Assembly: GCA_020633205.1 (NCBI GenBank)
Contig: JACKEB010000012.1
Coordinates: 868,001 to 932,000, forward strand
DNA: 64,000 nucleotides
Reading direction: 5' to 3'
Origin: Polyangiaceae bacterium
GTDB lineage: Bacteria > Myxococcota_A > Polyangia > Polyangiales > Polyangiaceae
Each line of letters starts with the position of its first letter. The first letter of the stretch is position 1. This document shows positions 44,486-53,760 of this stretch, piece by piece. Under the pieces are notes generated by a model. The model searched no databases. It saw only the letters and a list, made by a program, of their open reading frames with translations, and was not told where the DNA came from. The position numbers and the translations under genes are program-made.

Positions 44486-46228
44486 CTACTTCTTTTGCGT
44501 GAGACGTTTCCGGACGGATTGAATCGCGTCCTTGAGCACATCCGGCTTGCGTAGGCAGGCGTAGCAGTCGTCGCGCCCGCTGCTGCCACAGCCGCGCTTG
44601 TTACCCAGGCGACCGAGCAGGTGAAGCGACCGCACGTCCCCGTCCTTTTCAGCCCGCTGCACGAGCTTCTTAGTGGACGCACACGGATCGTCCTTGTCCA
44701 CCGTCCGGAGCTCGAGCGCGACGCCGAGGGCGGGCGAAGCTTTCTTGCGCAAGTCGTTGCTCATCACCAGCTCCTCTGCAAGCTGCGTGGTGTCGGTGCG
44801 CTTGGGCGTGCCCACCCAGATCTCGTAGAGGAAGTCTAAGGCATCCTCGGTGCCGAGCGCAGCCACTGCCTCCAAGGTCTCCGTGGAGAGCTCACGATTG
44901 CGCGCGTAGTCTTCAAGCCGCTTCTTCTTCGCCTTGTCGCTGAGCTCGCTGGGGTTCTGCTTCAAGCCATCCATGAACTCACGCCAGCTCGCTCGCAGCG
45001 CCGCCGAGCGACCACGAGCGAGAGCCAGCGCCTCCGCGGCGCTGCGCTCATCAGGAGCTTTTGCCTCGAGCGCCTTCATGGCCTCTGCATCCCCGCGGAT
45101 CACGGCTGCGAGTTCGCCCGTCGGGGCTGGTGCTTCCGGCGGCTCAGCTTCGCTGGCAGCAGGCGCTGGCGGCTCCGGGGCCACGGACGGGGCTGCGCTG
45201 GCGAGCTCCGGGGCACTCGGCGCGGGCGCCGCGACCTGCACTCCGGAGGCAGCCACGGGCGTGGTGGCACTCGATCCAGATGAACCGAGAGCGGCACCCA
45301 GCCCCAAGCCCACGAGCAGCAGCAGCGCCGCGGGTGCGAGCAGGACGAGCCACAGCGCGGGTTTGCCGCTGCCGACCCGAACTGGCTCGCTCAAGGCCTC
45401 GGCCAGAGAGAGCGCGGGCGCTCCAGCGCCGATGGGCGGCAGAGACGGCACCTCGCTGGGATGCGGCCCTGGGGCACCAAACATATTGCCCTGCGGCAAC
45501 GGATCCAGCTCCGGCATCGCCGCGAGGGGTTCAGTCGCGGGGGCCGCTGGCGCACCCGCGACGAACGCCGGGGGCGGCTCTGGGGCGGGTGCTGCGGCCA
45601 CGCTGCCTTCCCCACGTGGAGGAGGCGGCGGTTCTGGCGAGATCACCTCGAGGATGTCATCGCTTTCCGCTGCCGGCGCGAGGGGCGGCACGCTGGGCGG
45701 CGGGAGCGGCGCCGCGGGACTGGCGACCACTGGCACCTGGGAGTCCGACGCCGGATCCGCAGGATCGATGATCCGCGGCGAACTCGAATCGCTCTCAGAC
45801 GGCATCGCGAAGCGTGGCAGGATACCGGACGCGCCCGGCTCGGGTTCAGGCAGCTCCCCGGCTTCAACGATCGCGGGCGTGAACATGGTGTCCTCGTCCG
45901 ACTCCTGCAGCGACCCCGCGGGATCGATCTGATCTTCGATCTCGTCCAGCAGGTTCGCGACCTCCGTCACGGAGTCGACCGCGGCGCGGGGTGGAGCTGG
46001 GCGGGCCCTCGGAGGGCGCGGCGGCGCCTTCAAATGTGGCAGCGCTGGCCGAGGCGGGGGCGGCGGGCCCGCCGGTCCGTCTTCCGAGGTGTCGGAAGCA
46101 TCGGCTTCTGCGTCCACTCCGTAGCCCACGGCGGGCACCAGCACGGGCTCGATGTCGGTTTCGTCGCCCCAACCAGAATCGACCAGGGAGGTTCTTGGCA
46201 GCTTCGAAGGCGGCTTGTCTTCGCCCAT
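44486..46228 (-). CDS. Pro/Ala-rich transmembrane protein
   Basis: A 580-residue protein. The first 310 residues are a low-complexity Pro/Ala/Glu region with short conserved acidic patches (SVTEVANLLDEIEDQIDP), then one membrane helix (ALWLVLLAPAALLLLVGLGLGAALG), another disordered stretch, and a C-terminal helical domain of about 190 residues (AVIRGDAEAMKALEAKAPDERSA ... ASTKKLVQRAEKDG) ending GCGSSGRDDCYACLRKP. This type-II arrangement is typical for myxobacterial envelope signalling proteins. ATG 46228 (MGEDKPPSK) is chosen over an upstream frame start. Function unknown. Confidence 0.8.
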   Translation of the reverse strand: MGEDKPPSKLPRTSLVDSGWGDETDIEPVLVPAVGYGVDAEADASDTSEDGPAGPPPPPRPALPHLKAPPRPPRARPAPPRAAVDSVTEVANLLDEIEDQIDPAGSLQESDEDTMFTPAIVEAGELPEPEPGASGILPRFAMPSESDSSSPRIIDPADPASDSQVPVVASPAAPLPPPSVPPLAPAAESDDILEVISPEPPPPPRGEGSVAAAPAPEPPPAFVAGAPAAPATEPLAAMPELDPLPQGNMFGAPGPHPSEVPSLPPIGAGAPALSLAEALSEPVRVGSGKPALWLVLLAPAALLLLVGLGLGAALGSSGSSATTPVAASGVQVAAPAPSAPELASAAPSVAPEPPAPAASEAEPPEAPAPTGELAAVIRGDAEAMKALEAKAPDERSAAEALALARGRSAALRASWREFMDGLKQNPSELSDKAKKKRLEDYARNRELSTETLEAVAALGTEDALDFLYEIWVGTPKRTDTTQLAEELVMSNDLRKKASPALGVALELRTVDKDDPCASTKKLVQRAEKDGDVRSLHLLGRLGNKRGCGSSGRDDCYACLRKPDVLKDAIQSVRKRLTQKK

Positions 46229-46281
46229 ATCGAGCAGCCTAACACAACCCGAACGCTGACCGCCCAGTCTCCACACGGCTG

Positions 46282-47226
46282 GTGGAAAGTGGACCGCTGG
46301 TCTGGGATCGGCTAGCCCTGCGCTGCGTGGCCACCCTGGAATACAAGCGGCGAGTGCGTCTGCCCGAGGATTTCTTCCTCGACAAGCGTTCGCTCGCGCG
46401 TCGTCCGTGGCCCCGCTGGCCCTGGGTTGTAGCGGGTTGGCTCGGGTTTACAGGCCTGTGTTTCGCCATCACAACCGATCGAGTTCCACTGGGGAAGTGG
46501 CTGACGGAGGCGCTCGAGCCGGCTGCCGCTGCCGCGCCTCCGAGCCGACCGAAGGAAGCGCCAGCCATCACGACACCACCGGTAGTTAACCCCGCGGAAA
46601 CGCAAGCGGCGCCGGCAACTCCAGTGGCAGAGCTGGCGGAAGACGCAGCCGAGGCAGACCCGCTAGCCGACGAGACGCCGGCCGCGGATCTCCCAGAGCC
46701 AAGCGGCGCCTCTCCGCTCTTGGCCGCTGCCGAGGCGCCACCTGACCAGGACTCGCTCGCCCCAAGCGCTGCACCGCCGGACGCAGACGAGGAGCAGCCA
46801 TCGACAGGCGACGCTGATGACGTCGCCGAGAGGGCCGCGGAGGCGCTCCCCTCTCCCCCTGAACCCGCTCAAGAAAAACCGGCAGTGGCGTCGCAGTCGA
46901 GTGTCGGGACCAGCTGCGAAGCCGCGATTGCGAGTTACCAGGAGGAAATCCGTATTGGCGGCGCGGCGGCTCCCCCTGACCTCAGCCGCGCGCAGTTCGC
47001 TTCGGTGCTGGAAAACGGCCGCTATTTCTCCCACTGCGGCGTGCCGGACGCGATGCGTGTCGATATCTGCGCCGCGGTGCGAAACGGTCGTGCCGTCGGT
47101 GTGACCATTCGCACCAGCCCTGGAAACAGCACGATACAAGCGTGTATCGCGCGAGCGGTGCGCGGGCTCGGGTTCCCAGCGCATCCCCGGCTGGACGTCA
47201 CGCGGACGAGCTTCGCCGCGCAGTAA
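46282..47226 (+). CDS. TonB-C-like transmembrane protein
   Basis: A 314-residue protein with a short cytoplasmic end, one membrane helix (WVVAGWLGFTGLCFA), a long Ala/Pro/Glu linker and a C-terminal domain of about 105 residues with three Cys. The end VDICAAVRNGRAVGVTIRTSP...ACIARAVRGLGFP resembles the TonB-C-like fold of myxobacterial AgmX/TonB-type proteins. It could transmit force or signals across the periplasm. GTG 46282 start; divergent from the preceding membrane protein with 53 bases between. Confidence 0.75.
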   Translation: MESGPLVWDRLALRCVATLEYKRRVRLPEDFFLDKRSLARRPWPRWPWVVAGWLGFTGLCFAITTDRVPLGKWLTEALEPAAAAAPPSRPKEAPAITTPPVVNPAETQAAPATPVAELAEDAAEADPLADETPAADLPEPSGASPLLAAAEAPPDQDSLAPSAAPPDADEEQPSTGDADDVAERAAEALPSPPEPAQEKPAVASQSSVGTSCEAAIASYQEEIRIGGAAAPPDLSRAQFASVLENGRYFSHCGVPDAMRVDICAAVRNGRAVGVTIRTSPGNSTIQACIARAVRGLGFPAHPRLDVTRTSFAAQ

Positions 47227-47241
47227 CCCACGGTTTCGAAC

Positions 47242-48141
47242 CTAGCCCCTTTTGGGTGGGAGCGGCAGCAACATCGAGACCCGCCGGCAGACCTGTTCAA
47301 AGGCTGGGCGCCGCTCGAGCATGCGCTTTTCCATCATGGGAATACTGACGAAGCGGAACATCACCGTGATCGCCACCGCGCCGCTCACCGCCCACCACGC
47401 CGCGCTGTTCCCTGCTAACCCGAACAGCGCGAGGCCCCACCAGAACATCATCTCGCCGAAGTAGTTCGGGTGTCGGGACCAGCTCCAGAGGCCTCGCTCG
47501 AGCACCTCTCCCGGGCGCTTTGGTCCAGTGACGAACGCCCTGAGCTGACGATCGGCGATGGCCTCGATGCAGATCGCGCCGAGGGTGACGATGGCACCCG
47601 CGACGTCCAGGGCCCCGAGCGGCGCGCTCCCGGTGAGCGCGGGCCACAGCGCCAAGCACCCCGCGAACACCTGAACCGTGGGGAAAAGATGGATGCCTGC
47701 GAACGAAACCAGCCAGTACAAGCGCCCGGTCTTGCGCCGGAAGTCCTCGTAGCGCCAGTCCTCGTGATCGAGCCCGCTCCAGCCGCGCGCCCAGTTCATG
47801 GTGAGCCTGAGACCCCACCAGCAAACGAGCGTGAGCACGATCAGCTGGCGCAAGAGCACGCCGGAGCTGCCCTGGGGCGTCAGCAACATCCAGTAGCCGG
47901 CGATGGGGATCGGCGCGACGCTCCAGTACGGGTCATACGTGCTGGAGTTGTCGAGCCACAGACTCGCGGCGAACACCACCACCGTCGCGGCCAGATCAGC
48001 CAGCGCCGCGACCAAGATGGGATGTGCGGTTCGCTGCAGAAGACCCACGCCTACCGCAGCCGCAGAGGCGACCACGTACACGGCCACGACGATCCCGAAG
48101 GATGCAGCTCTGCCGGGTCGTAGGGCCATGTTGCGTTTCAT
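47242..48141 (-). CDS. DUF1295/steroid-5-alpha-reductase-like membrane protein
   Basis: A 299-residue protein with seven or more membrane helices. The family signature WSWSRHPNYFGEMMFWWG is present, with NWARGWSGLDHEDWRYEDFR before and a C-terminal amphipathic end (MMEKRMLERRPAF). DUF1295 proteins are thought to be NADPH-dependent reductases of lipids or sterol-like substrates. The ATG at 48141 is clear. Divergent from the DTW gene with about 36 bases between and converges on the TonB-like gene. Confidence 0.92.
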   Translation of the reverse strand: MKRNMALRPGRAASFGIVVAVYVVASAAAVGVGLLQRTAHPILVAALADLAATVVVFAASLWLDNSSTYDPYWSVAPIPIAGYWMLLTPQGSSGVLLRQLIVLTLVCWWGLRLTMNWARGWSGLDHEDWRYEDFRRKTGRLYWLVSFAGIHLFPTVQVFAGCLALWPALTGSAPLGALDVAGAIVTLGAICIEAIADRQLRAFVTGPKRPGEVLERGLWSWSRHPNYFGEMMFWWGLALFGLAGNSAAWWAVSGAVAITVMFRFVSIPMMEKRMLERRPAFEQVCRRVSMLLPLPPKRG

Positions 48142-48177
48142 AACCCTGACCTGTCAGAGTTGGGAAGCGTACGAGCC

Positions 48178-48993
48178 ATGAAACCGCGATCAACAGAGGG
48201 CGCGCCTCAGGGCGACGGGGCCGTCGCGGCGGAGCGCGAAGCTGGCAGCGCGGCGGACAGTGAAGCTGGCGGCGCAGCGGACCGTGAAGCTCGCGGCGCG
48301 AGGCAAACTCAGCCGTCTGGTCCGCCACTCACTCCACCACTGCCGCGCTTCGACGTCGCCAGCCGCCCGACGGGGCGCGGATATCGCTTGCCACGCTGCA
48401 GCGGTTGTCGTGCTCCCCTCGACCACTGTTTCTGCGCGGAACTAGTCGAGGTGGACTGCAATATTCGCGTGCTGGTGATCCTTCACGCCTTGGAGCAGTT
48501 CCGCCCGACGAACACGGGTCGCTACGCCACCCAGGTGTTGAAGGGTGCGGAGCTACGCATACGCGGTGGGCGTTCGGAGACTGGTACCCCCGTGCCCCTG
48601 GAGCTCGGCGATCTAGATCCCGAAGACTCGAACGTCTTGCTCTTGCACCCAGGCCCCGAGGCGGAGCTGCTCGATGCTCACTTCCAGCAGCCGCCAGGCC
48701 CGGTGCGGCTGGTCGTGCCCGACGGCACCTGGACGCAGACGCGCCAAATGTTGCGGCGTGAGCCACGCCTGAAGGCGTTGCGTCAAGTCGTGTTACCGCG
48801 GGGCAAACCGTCCATCTACGCGCTGCGCCGAGGCGTCACTCCCGATGGCCTCTGCACCCTGGAGGCGATTGCACGAGCGCTGCGCGCTTTGGGACAGGCG
48901 GACGCGGCATTGCGCCTCGAACACATCTTGCTGACCGCGGTACGTGTTGGCATGGCGGCGCGCGGCTACCACGACTGGCAACCACCAGCCTGA
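48178..48993 (+). CDS. DTW-domain protein, probable tRNA aminocarboxypropyltransferase
   Basis: A 271-residue protein. After a low-complexity Ala/Glu/Arg leader with tandem repeats (about residues 12-42), a Cys cluster CSGCRAPLDHCFC opens the DTW domain, and the signature Asp-x-Thr-Trp stands in LVVPDGTWTQTRQM; LCTLEAIARAL is also typical. E. coli TapT of this family adds 3-amino-3-carboxypropyl to uridine 47 of tRNAs using SAM. ATG 48178 preferred to an upstream TTG frame. The repeat-bearing N-terminus is unusual. Confidence 0.88.
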   Translation: MKPRSTEGAPQGDGAVAAEREAGSAADSEAGGAADREARGARQTQPSGPPLTPPLPRFDVASRPTGRGYRLPRCSGCRAPLDHCFCAELVEVDCNIRVLVILHALEQFRPTNTGRYATQVLKGAELRIRGGRSETGTPVPLELGDLDPEDSNVLLLHPGPEAELLDAHFQQPPGPVRLVVPDGTWTQTRQMLRREPRLKALRQVVLPRGKPSIYALRRGVTPDGLCTLEAIARALRALGQADAALRLEHILLTAVRVGMAARGYHDWQPPA

Positions 48994-49032
48994 TCCCTTG
49001 CTCGATCGGGCTCTGGCTCCTAGCCTCTGCGG

Positions 49033-50241
49033 GTGAAGCGAGGTCTACCGATCTGGGGACTCAGCCGGCCCCAGAGGCCGCTCGAGACAGCGCGACCCCA
49101 GGACGCCGTGCGCCCAACCTACTGCGTCTGGGAGGTGACCTTACGCTGCGACTTGTCCTGTGCTCACTGCGGGTCCCGTGGTGGTAAAGCCCGGGCGGAC
49201 GAGCTCGATACGGCGGAGTGCCTCGACGTCATCACGCAACTCGCCGAGCTCGGCGTGCGCGAAGTGAGCCTGATTGGCGGAGAAGTCTACCTGCGAGAAG
49301 ACTGGCAAACGCTGGTCCGGGCGGTGCGTGACGCGGGCATGACCTGCGGCATCGTCAGCGGCGGCCGAGGCTTTGATCGCACCCGAGCAGCGCAGGCCCG
49401 CGACGCCGGCGTGAACGGCGTGAGTATCTCGGTGGATGGCCTCGAAGCAGCCCATGACGAGCTGCGGGCGCTCCGCGGCAGTTACCGCGCGGCAATAACA
49501 GCGTTGGAGTCTCTCGAAGCTTGCGGGGTGCGCCACGCCGCAAACACGCAGATCAACCGCTTGAGCCGCGACGACTTGCCGGAGCTCCTGGAGCGGCTGA
49601 TCGAACGCGGGATCTACGGCTGGCAGCCGCAAATCACCGTCGCCATGGGGCGCGCGGCGGATCACCCGGAGCTTCTGTTGCAGCCTTACGAGCTGCTCGA
49701 TGTGATCCCGATCCTCGCCGGGCTGTCGGAGCGCTGCGCAGAAGCTGGGGTGCGCTTCGCGCCAGGGAACAACGTCGGCTACTTTGGGCCCCACGAATCG
49801 GCGCTCCGGCGTCACTCGCAAAAGGGCCACTGTCAGTCCTGCACCGCGGGCCGCCACACCCTCGGGATCGAGGCAAATGGCGACGTGAAGGGCTGTCCTT
49901 CCCTACCAAGCTCCGACTACGTCGGTGGCAACCTGCGACATGCCTCCCTGCGCGCGATCTGGGAGGGAGCGAGCACGCTGCGCTTCAACCGCGATCGCGA
50001 CACCTCGGAGCTCTGGGGCTTCTGCAAGGACTGCTACTACAACAGCGAGTGTCTCGCGGGTTGCAGCTGGACCAGCCACGTCTTGTTCGGAAAGCGCGGA
50101 AACAATCCGTATTGTCATCATCGTGCGCTGGAGCTCAAGGATCAGGGGGTGAGGGAGCGCCTGGTGCGTGGCGTCTCTGCGCCGGGCACTCCGTTCGACT
50201 TCGGCGAATTCGAGTTGATCCGCGAGCCCTGGCCCACTTGA
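49033..50241 (+). CDS. Radical SAM/SPASM protein
   Basis: A 402-residue radical SAM enzyme. The [4Fe-4S] motif is CDLSCAHC in VTLRCDLSCAHCGSRGG; SLIGGEVYLRED follows at the SAM GGE position. The C-terminal SPASM region shows CQSC, GDVKGCPSLP and then FCKDCYYNSECLAGCSW, enough cysteines for auxiliary clusters. SPASM enzymes usually modify peptides or proteins. The only nearby candidate is the zinc-ribbon membrane protein 25 bases downstream. GTG 49033 is the start. No classic precursor peptide was seen. Confidence 0.93.
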   Translation: MKRGLPIWGLSRPQRPLETARPQDAVRPTYCVWEVTLRCDLSCAHCGSRGGKARADELDTAECLDVITQLAELGVREVSLIGGEVYLREDWQTLVRAVRDAGMTCGIVSGGRGFDRTRAAQARDAGVNGVSISVDGLEAAHDELRALRGSYRAAITALESLEACGVRHAANTQINRLSRDDLPELLERLIERGIYGWQPQITVAMGRAADHPELLLQPYELLDVIPILAGLSERCAEAGVRFAPGNNVGYFGPHESALRRHSQKGHCQSCTAGRHTLGIEANGDVKGCPSLPSSDYVGGNLRHASLRAIWEGASTLRFNRDRDTSELWGFCKDCYYNSECLAGCSWTSHVLFGKRGNNPYCHHRALELKDQGVRERLVRGVSAPGTPFDFGEFELIREPWPT

Positions 50242-50266
50242 GTGAAAACTGAGCTAGACTGCCGGC

Positions 50267-50644
50267 ATGACGCTCGTGCCCTGCCCCGCTTGTCACCGCC
50301 ACCTTCGCCACACGGAAACGGTGTGCAGGTTCTGCTCCGCCCCGCTGGCGGGAGCGACCGGGGCTCGGCCTAGCGCCCTCGCGAACCGCGCTGGAGCGGC
50401 CGCCGCGATCGCGCTGGCGGCCGTCGCGAGCGTTGGCTGTGGTGGTGGCACCCCTGAACCCGAGGCGCCGCCCCCGGTGGTTCCCGTCGACCCAGAGCCC
50501 GATCCGGAGACGACGCCGCCGGTGGATGAAGGCAACCCTGTGGTTCCGGATCCGGGCACTCCCGAGGCAGGACCGGGTGATCCTGAGCGCGCCGTCCCAA
50601 TGTACGGCATGCCCGCTCCCGAAGAGGGACCGCCCCAGCAGTAG
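50267..50644 (+). CDS. Small zinc-ribbon membrane protein with Pro-rich tail
   Basis: A 125-residue protein. The N-terminus carries a CPACHRHLRHTETVCRFC zinc knuckle, then a hydrophobic helix (AAAIALAAVASVGCGGG) that includes a lipobox-like VGC, then an acidic Pro/Glu-rich tail ending VPMYGMPAPEEGPPQQ. A cytoplasmic zinc ribbon, one membrane pass and an outside tail is the simplest reading. It sits 25 bases after the radical SAM/SPASM gene and is probably cotranscribed, so it may be its substrate. Function unknown. Confidence 0.75.
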   Translation: MTLVPCPACHRHLRHTETVCRFCSAPLAGATGARPSALANRAGAAAAIALAAVASVGCGGGTPEPEAPPPVVPVDPEPDPETTPPVDEGNPVVPDPGTPEAGPGDPERAVPMYGMPAPEEGPPQQ

Positions 50645-50697
50645 TCGTTGGGCGGCGACGGTTTCAGCGGCCCGCCCGCTCGAGTAGTAGAAGCGAC

Positions 50698-51972
50698 CTA
50701 GCTGCCGACGGCGTTCAGCCGCAGCGGCGGCGCCTCCGCGTCGACCAGGTACTCGAATTCCTCGCGGAACCGTTCGGGCGTCAGGCCAGCGACCTCTGCG
50801 TAGCTCGCGATGGCTTCTTCGTTGCTGAAGTCGTCGCGGCGGAGCCGGATCATGTAGCGGCGCGCGATCTTGTAGCTCTCGGTTTCAGTGTCCACCATAC
50901 GCACTTTGGTGGTGCCGGTGGCTGCATCGAGCATCTCGCTGAAGGGGATCGGCTTGAATACGCCACGCTGAATGGTGACCATCGCGCCCCCTCCCCCCTG
51001 AAGCAAATACTTGGTGGCGCAGTACCCGAGGTCCCGGGTGTACTCCATGTCGAACGGGATGGGGTCGGCGCAGCGCAGTTCGTAGCCGACGTTCTTGGCC
51101 ACGATGGTCACCTTCAGGCCCAGCTCGTTCAGGCGTGCTTGTACCCGGCGCTTGATCAGATCGCCGAAGGAGACCTCAGCCAATCGCAGGTTGCCGTGGA
51201 TGTCGCGCTCGATCTCGGGCAGCTCCGCGAGCTCTGCCGGGTCGAGCTTCTCAATCAATCCCTCGGCCAGGATCGCCACGCCGTCGTCTCGGCCCTCCGC
51301 GCGGCGCTTGATGATCGCGCCCACCAGCAGATCCACCATTTCGCTCAAGGGCACCGTTTTCGTGCGGAACTCTTCGGCGATCACCGTCAGCGTGCAGCCC
51401 GCGCTCTTGCCGATGCCGAGCGCCAGGTGCCCCGCAGCGCGCCCCATGGTCACGATGAAGTACCAACGCCCTGTGGTCTTGGCGTCGGTCATGATGTCCT
51501 TGACGATGCGCACCCCAACGTGACGGGCCGTTTGGTAGCCGAACGTCGGGCTCATGTCCGGCAAGTCGAGATCGTTGTCGATGGTCTTGGGTACGTGGAC
51601 CACGCGCAGCGAGTCCCCTGCAAGTCGCTGCAGGCTCATCGCGGTGAACGCCGTGCCGTCACCCCCGATGGTCACTAGGCGATCCACCTCGAGGCGACGC
51701 AAGCTGTCGAGAGTCTCCTCGAGCTTGCCCACCTGAGCTGGATTTGCGCGGGCGATACCGATCGCCGAGCCACCGCGGTAATGGATGCGACTCACGGCGT
51801 CGATGTCGAGGGGCGCTACCCGACTGGTGTCACCCCGCATCAGCCACTTGAAGCCGTCGCGGATCCCGAGCACCTCGATCCCCGAAACACAGGCGCGGAT
51901 CGTCGCCGCAGCGATCACGCTATTGATGCCGGGCGCTGGACCACCGGCTGCCAAAATTCCCAGCTTGCTCAT
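50698..51972 (-). CDS. 6-phosphofructokinase
   Basis: A 424-residue phosphofructokinase, longer than the 320-residue E. coli PfkA. The nucleotide loop GGDGTAFTA has the Gly of ATP-using enzymes rather than the Asp of pyrophosphate types, while VPKTIDNDLDLPD is in a form shared with the mixed group. Catalytic TIDND and the MGRAAGHLAL stretch are intact. Expected reaction is fructose-6-phosphate to fructose-1,6-bisphosphate. ATG 51972 (MSKLGILAAGG) is clearly the start. The C-terminus has about 60 residues of extra helical sequence. Confidence 0.93.
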   Translation of the reverse strand: MSKLGILAAGGPAPGINSVIAAATIRACVSGIEVLGIRDGFKWLMRGDTSRVAPLDIDAVSRIHYRGGSAIGIARANPAQVGKLEETLDSLRRLEVDRLVTIGGDGTAFTAMSLQRLAGDSLRVVHVPKTIDNDLDLPDMSPTFGYQTARHVGVRIVKDIMTDAKTTGRWYFIVTMGRAAGHLALGIGKSAGCTLTVIAEEFRTKTVPLSEMVDLLVGAIIKRRAEGRDDGVAILAEGLIEKLDPAELAELPEIERDIHGNLRLAEVSFGDLIKRRVQARLNELGLKVTIVAKNVGYELRCADPIPFDMEYTRDLGYCATKYLLQGGGGAMVTIQRGVFKPIPFSEMLDAATGTTKVRMVDTETESYKIARRYMIRLRRDDFSNEEAIASYAEVAGLTPERFREEFEYLVDAEAPPLRLNAVGS

Positions 51973-52237
51973 CGAAACGGGCCTCGTCAGTGGCCACGGG
52001 AAACCCCCGCGGCCGGACAACAGACTGCCACGGCACGTGTTTCAGGCACGCAACCCGCGAGAACCAACTTCGCAGGCCCTGACAATCCTCTGGATGCAGC
52101 GCCGAGGGGTGCCCGCCCTTAGCGCCGACGGGAAACCTGCCCGCTTTCAAGGCGTCGCGCAAGGCCTCGGCGCTGTGGAGTGGGTCTATGTAGCTCCGGG
52201 AGCTGGCTGTAAACCACCGGTCCCAACGACCGCCCAG

Positions 52238-52975
52238 CTAGGGGACGAGCACGATGTCATCGACCCAGACGTCGAACTCGACGTTGGTCCCGACTTCGAA
52301 CTGCATCGAGTAGAGCTTGTCCGTCTGCAGGCTTGGGAAGGCCATGCCCCAGCCGTCTTGTTGCAGCTCGGCGAAGCTGAGCGTGAACTGCTGCCAGCTT
52401 TCGGTGAGGGAGATGTTCGCACCGAATGCGTCATCGCAGCTGTCCTCGGCGGCGGGATCACACTGTCCGCCATCGGCCGACGTCTGAGCGTCACTCAGCG
52501 CCACACGGACCGCCAAAGCGCCCTTCCCACTGCGCGCCCAGAAGCTGACGCCGCTGAAGGATGAGGCATCGTAGGTGCCGCGACTGGTGCCGTTGTTGTT
52601 CAGATCGAACCCAAAGCCGGCGCCCCAGTCCGTAAACCCGCTCCCGCTCGAGTGAGCCGCGTAGCTGCTCTCGTCACGGGGCTCGCTGAGCGCGCTCATC
52701 GCGAAATCACCGCTCTCCGGCGGATCTTGGCTGCCGGTTGCGTCGTTGTAGACGTACCACGCGCCGACACGGCCTCCCTCCTCGGGGATGGAGCTATCGC
52801 CATCCTCCATGTCGTCCAACATCGTGCCGCCGCTCACGCTGCCACCGCTGCCGCCATTCCCCGCGGAACCTCCGTTTCCTCCCGAGGGCTCACTGCTCCC
52901 GCCATCACAGGCCCCCAGAGCTAGCGCCATGCTGGCTCCAACGACGATCCAACCACCCAAGCTCATGCTGCTCAT
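52238..52975 (-). CDS. Lipoprotein with carbohydrate-binding-like domain (copy 2)
   Basis: A 245-residue lipoprotein (ASMALALGAC) with a short Gly/Asn linker and a jelly-roll domain resembling CBM11/CIA30: LDDMEDGDSS at its start, WYVYNDATGSQDP, ASSFSGVSFWARSGKGAL, SWQQFTLSFAEL and FDVWVDDIVLVP at its end. Such domains bind beta-glucans or other sugars. ATG 52975 has AAGGAGAG upstream. It follows its paralog by 31 bases in one operon with the barrel protein. Binding target unknown. Confidence 0.85.
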   Translation of the reverse strand: MSSMSLGGWIVVGASMALALGACDGGSSEPSGGNGGSAGNGGSGGSVSGGTMLDDMEDGDSSIPEEGGRVGAWYVYNDATGSQDPPESGDFAMSALSEPRDESSYAAHSSGSGFTDWGAGFGFDLNNNGTSRGTYDASSFSGVSFWARSGKGALAVRVALSDAQTSADGGQCDPAAEDSCDDAFGANISLTESWQQFTLSFAELQQDGWGMAFPSLQTDKLYSMQFEVGTNVEFDVWVDDIVLVP

Positions 52976-53006
52976 TGCTGCTCTCCTTCGTCTCGCTGAA
53001 GCGGCG

Positions 53007-53741
53007 TCACTGACACCCCGTAAATTCGATGTCGTCGAGCCAAACGTCGAACGTCGCGCCTGGCTCACTCACCTGGAACTGCACGCCGTAGAGCCGTGAT
53101 CGGTCCACGCTCGCGGGCCGAGGTGCACCCCAGTCGGACTCCTGCTTCATCGCCCCGAAGGGCACGACGTAGCGCGTCCACTCGGCTTTCAGGGGGACGT
53201 CAACGCCGAAGTCGTTGTAGCACTCACTACACTTCTTTCCCTCAGGCGCCGTGTTTACATCAGGCACTTTGACCCGCAGCTTTTGCCCCGCGGAAGCCGC
53301 CTTCGCCCAGAACGTCAAGGCGCCGAACTTGGAGGCGTCGTAGCTGCCGCCTTCCTTGAGTCCGAAGCCGACCCCCGCGTAGACGTCCTCGCCACGACTC
53401 AAGCTGCCCTGCATGCGCACAGCACCCTCGGAGTCGTGACCAGCGCTCGCGAGCTTGAACTCCTTGCCAGGGTCGACCTTGGAGCCCACCTCGTCGACGT
53501 ACGAGTACCAGTATCCGTTGTTCCCGGCCTGATCGTCGCCGTCCTCGGCGTCCTCGAGTAGGCCCCCAGGGCAGCTCTGAGCGATCGCCGGGCCACTGTG
53601 CCCTGCGGCTGCGATTGGCTCCGCGCCTGCGACTGGTTCGGCGCGGCTTGCCTGCCCCGCGCCGCAACCGCTGACGTTTAGGCTGACCAAAGCCGCAGCC
53701 ACAATCGCCTGAAGTCCCTTGGGAGATGCTGGTTTACTCAT
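53007..53741 (-). CDS. Lipoprotein with carbohydrate-binding-like domain (copy 1)
   Basis: A 244-residue paralog of the next gene. Lipobox LVSLNVSGC, a short Ala/Glu linker, then LEDAEDGDDQ, YWYSYVDEVGSKVDP, FGALTFWAKAAS, WTRYVVPFGAM and FDVWLDDIEF in the same order. It carries a Cys pair (CSEC) in the middle, lacking a zinc site otherwise. ATG 53741 has AAGGAG 7-8 bases upstream. It lies 19 bases after the outer-membrane barrel gene, so it may supply the binding function for it. Divergence from the copy at 52238 is considerable. Confidence 0.85.
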   Translation of the reverse strand: MSKPASPKGLQAIVAAALVSLNVSGCGAGQASRAEPVAGAEPIAAAGHSGPAIAQSCPGGLLEDAEDGDDQAGNNGYWYSYVDEVGSKVDPGKEFKLASAGHDSEGAVRMQGSLSRGEDVYAGVGFGLKEGGSYDASKFGALTFWAKAASAGQKLRVKVPDVNTAPEGKKCSECYNDFGVDVPLKAEWTRYVVPFGAMKQESDWGAPRPASVDRSRLYGVQFQVSEPGATFDVWLDDIEFTGCQ

Positions 53742-53760
53742 CACGTTGCTCCTTGTGCGG

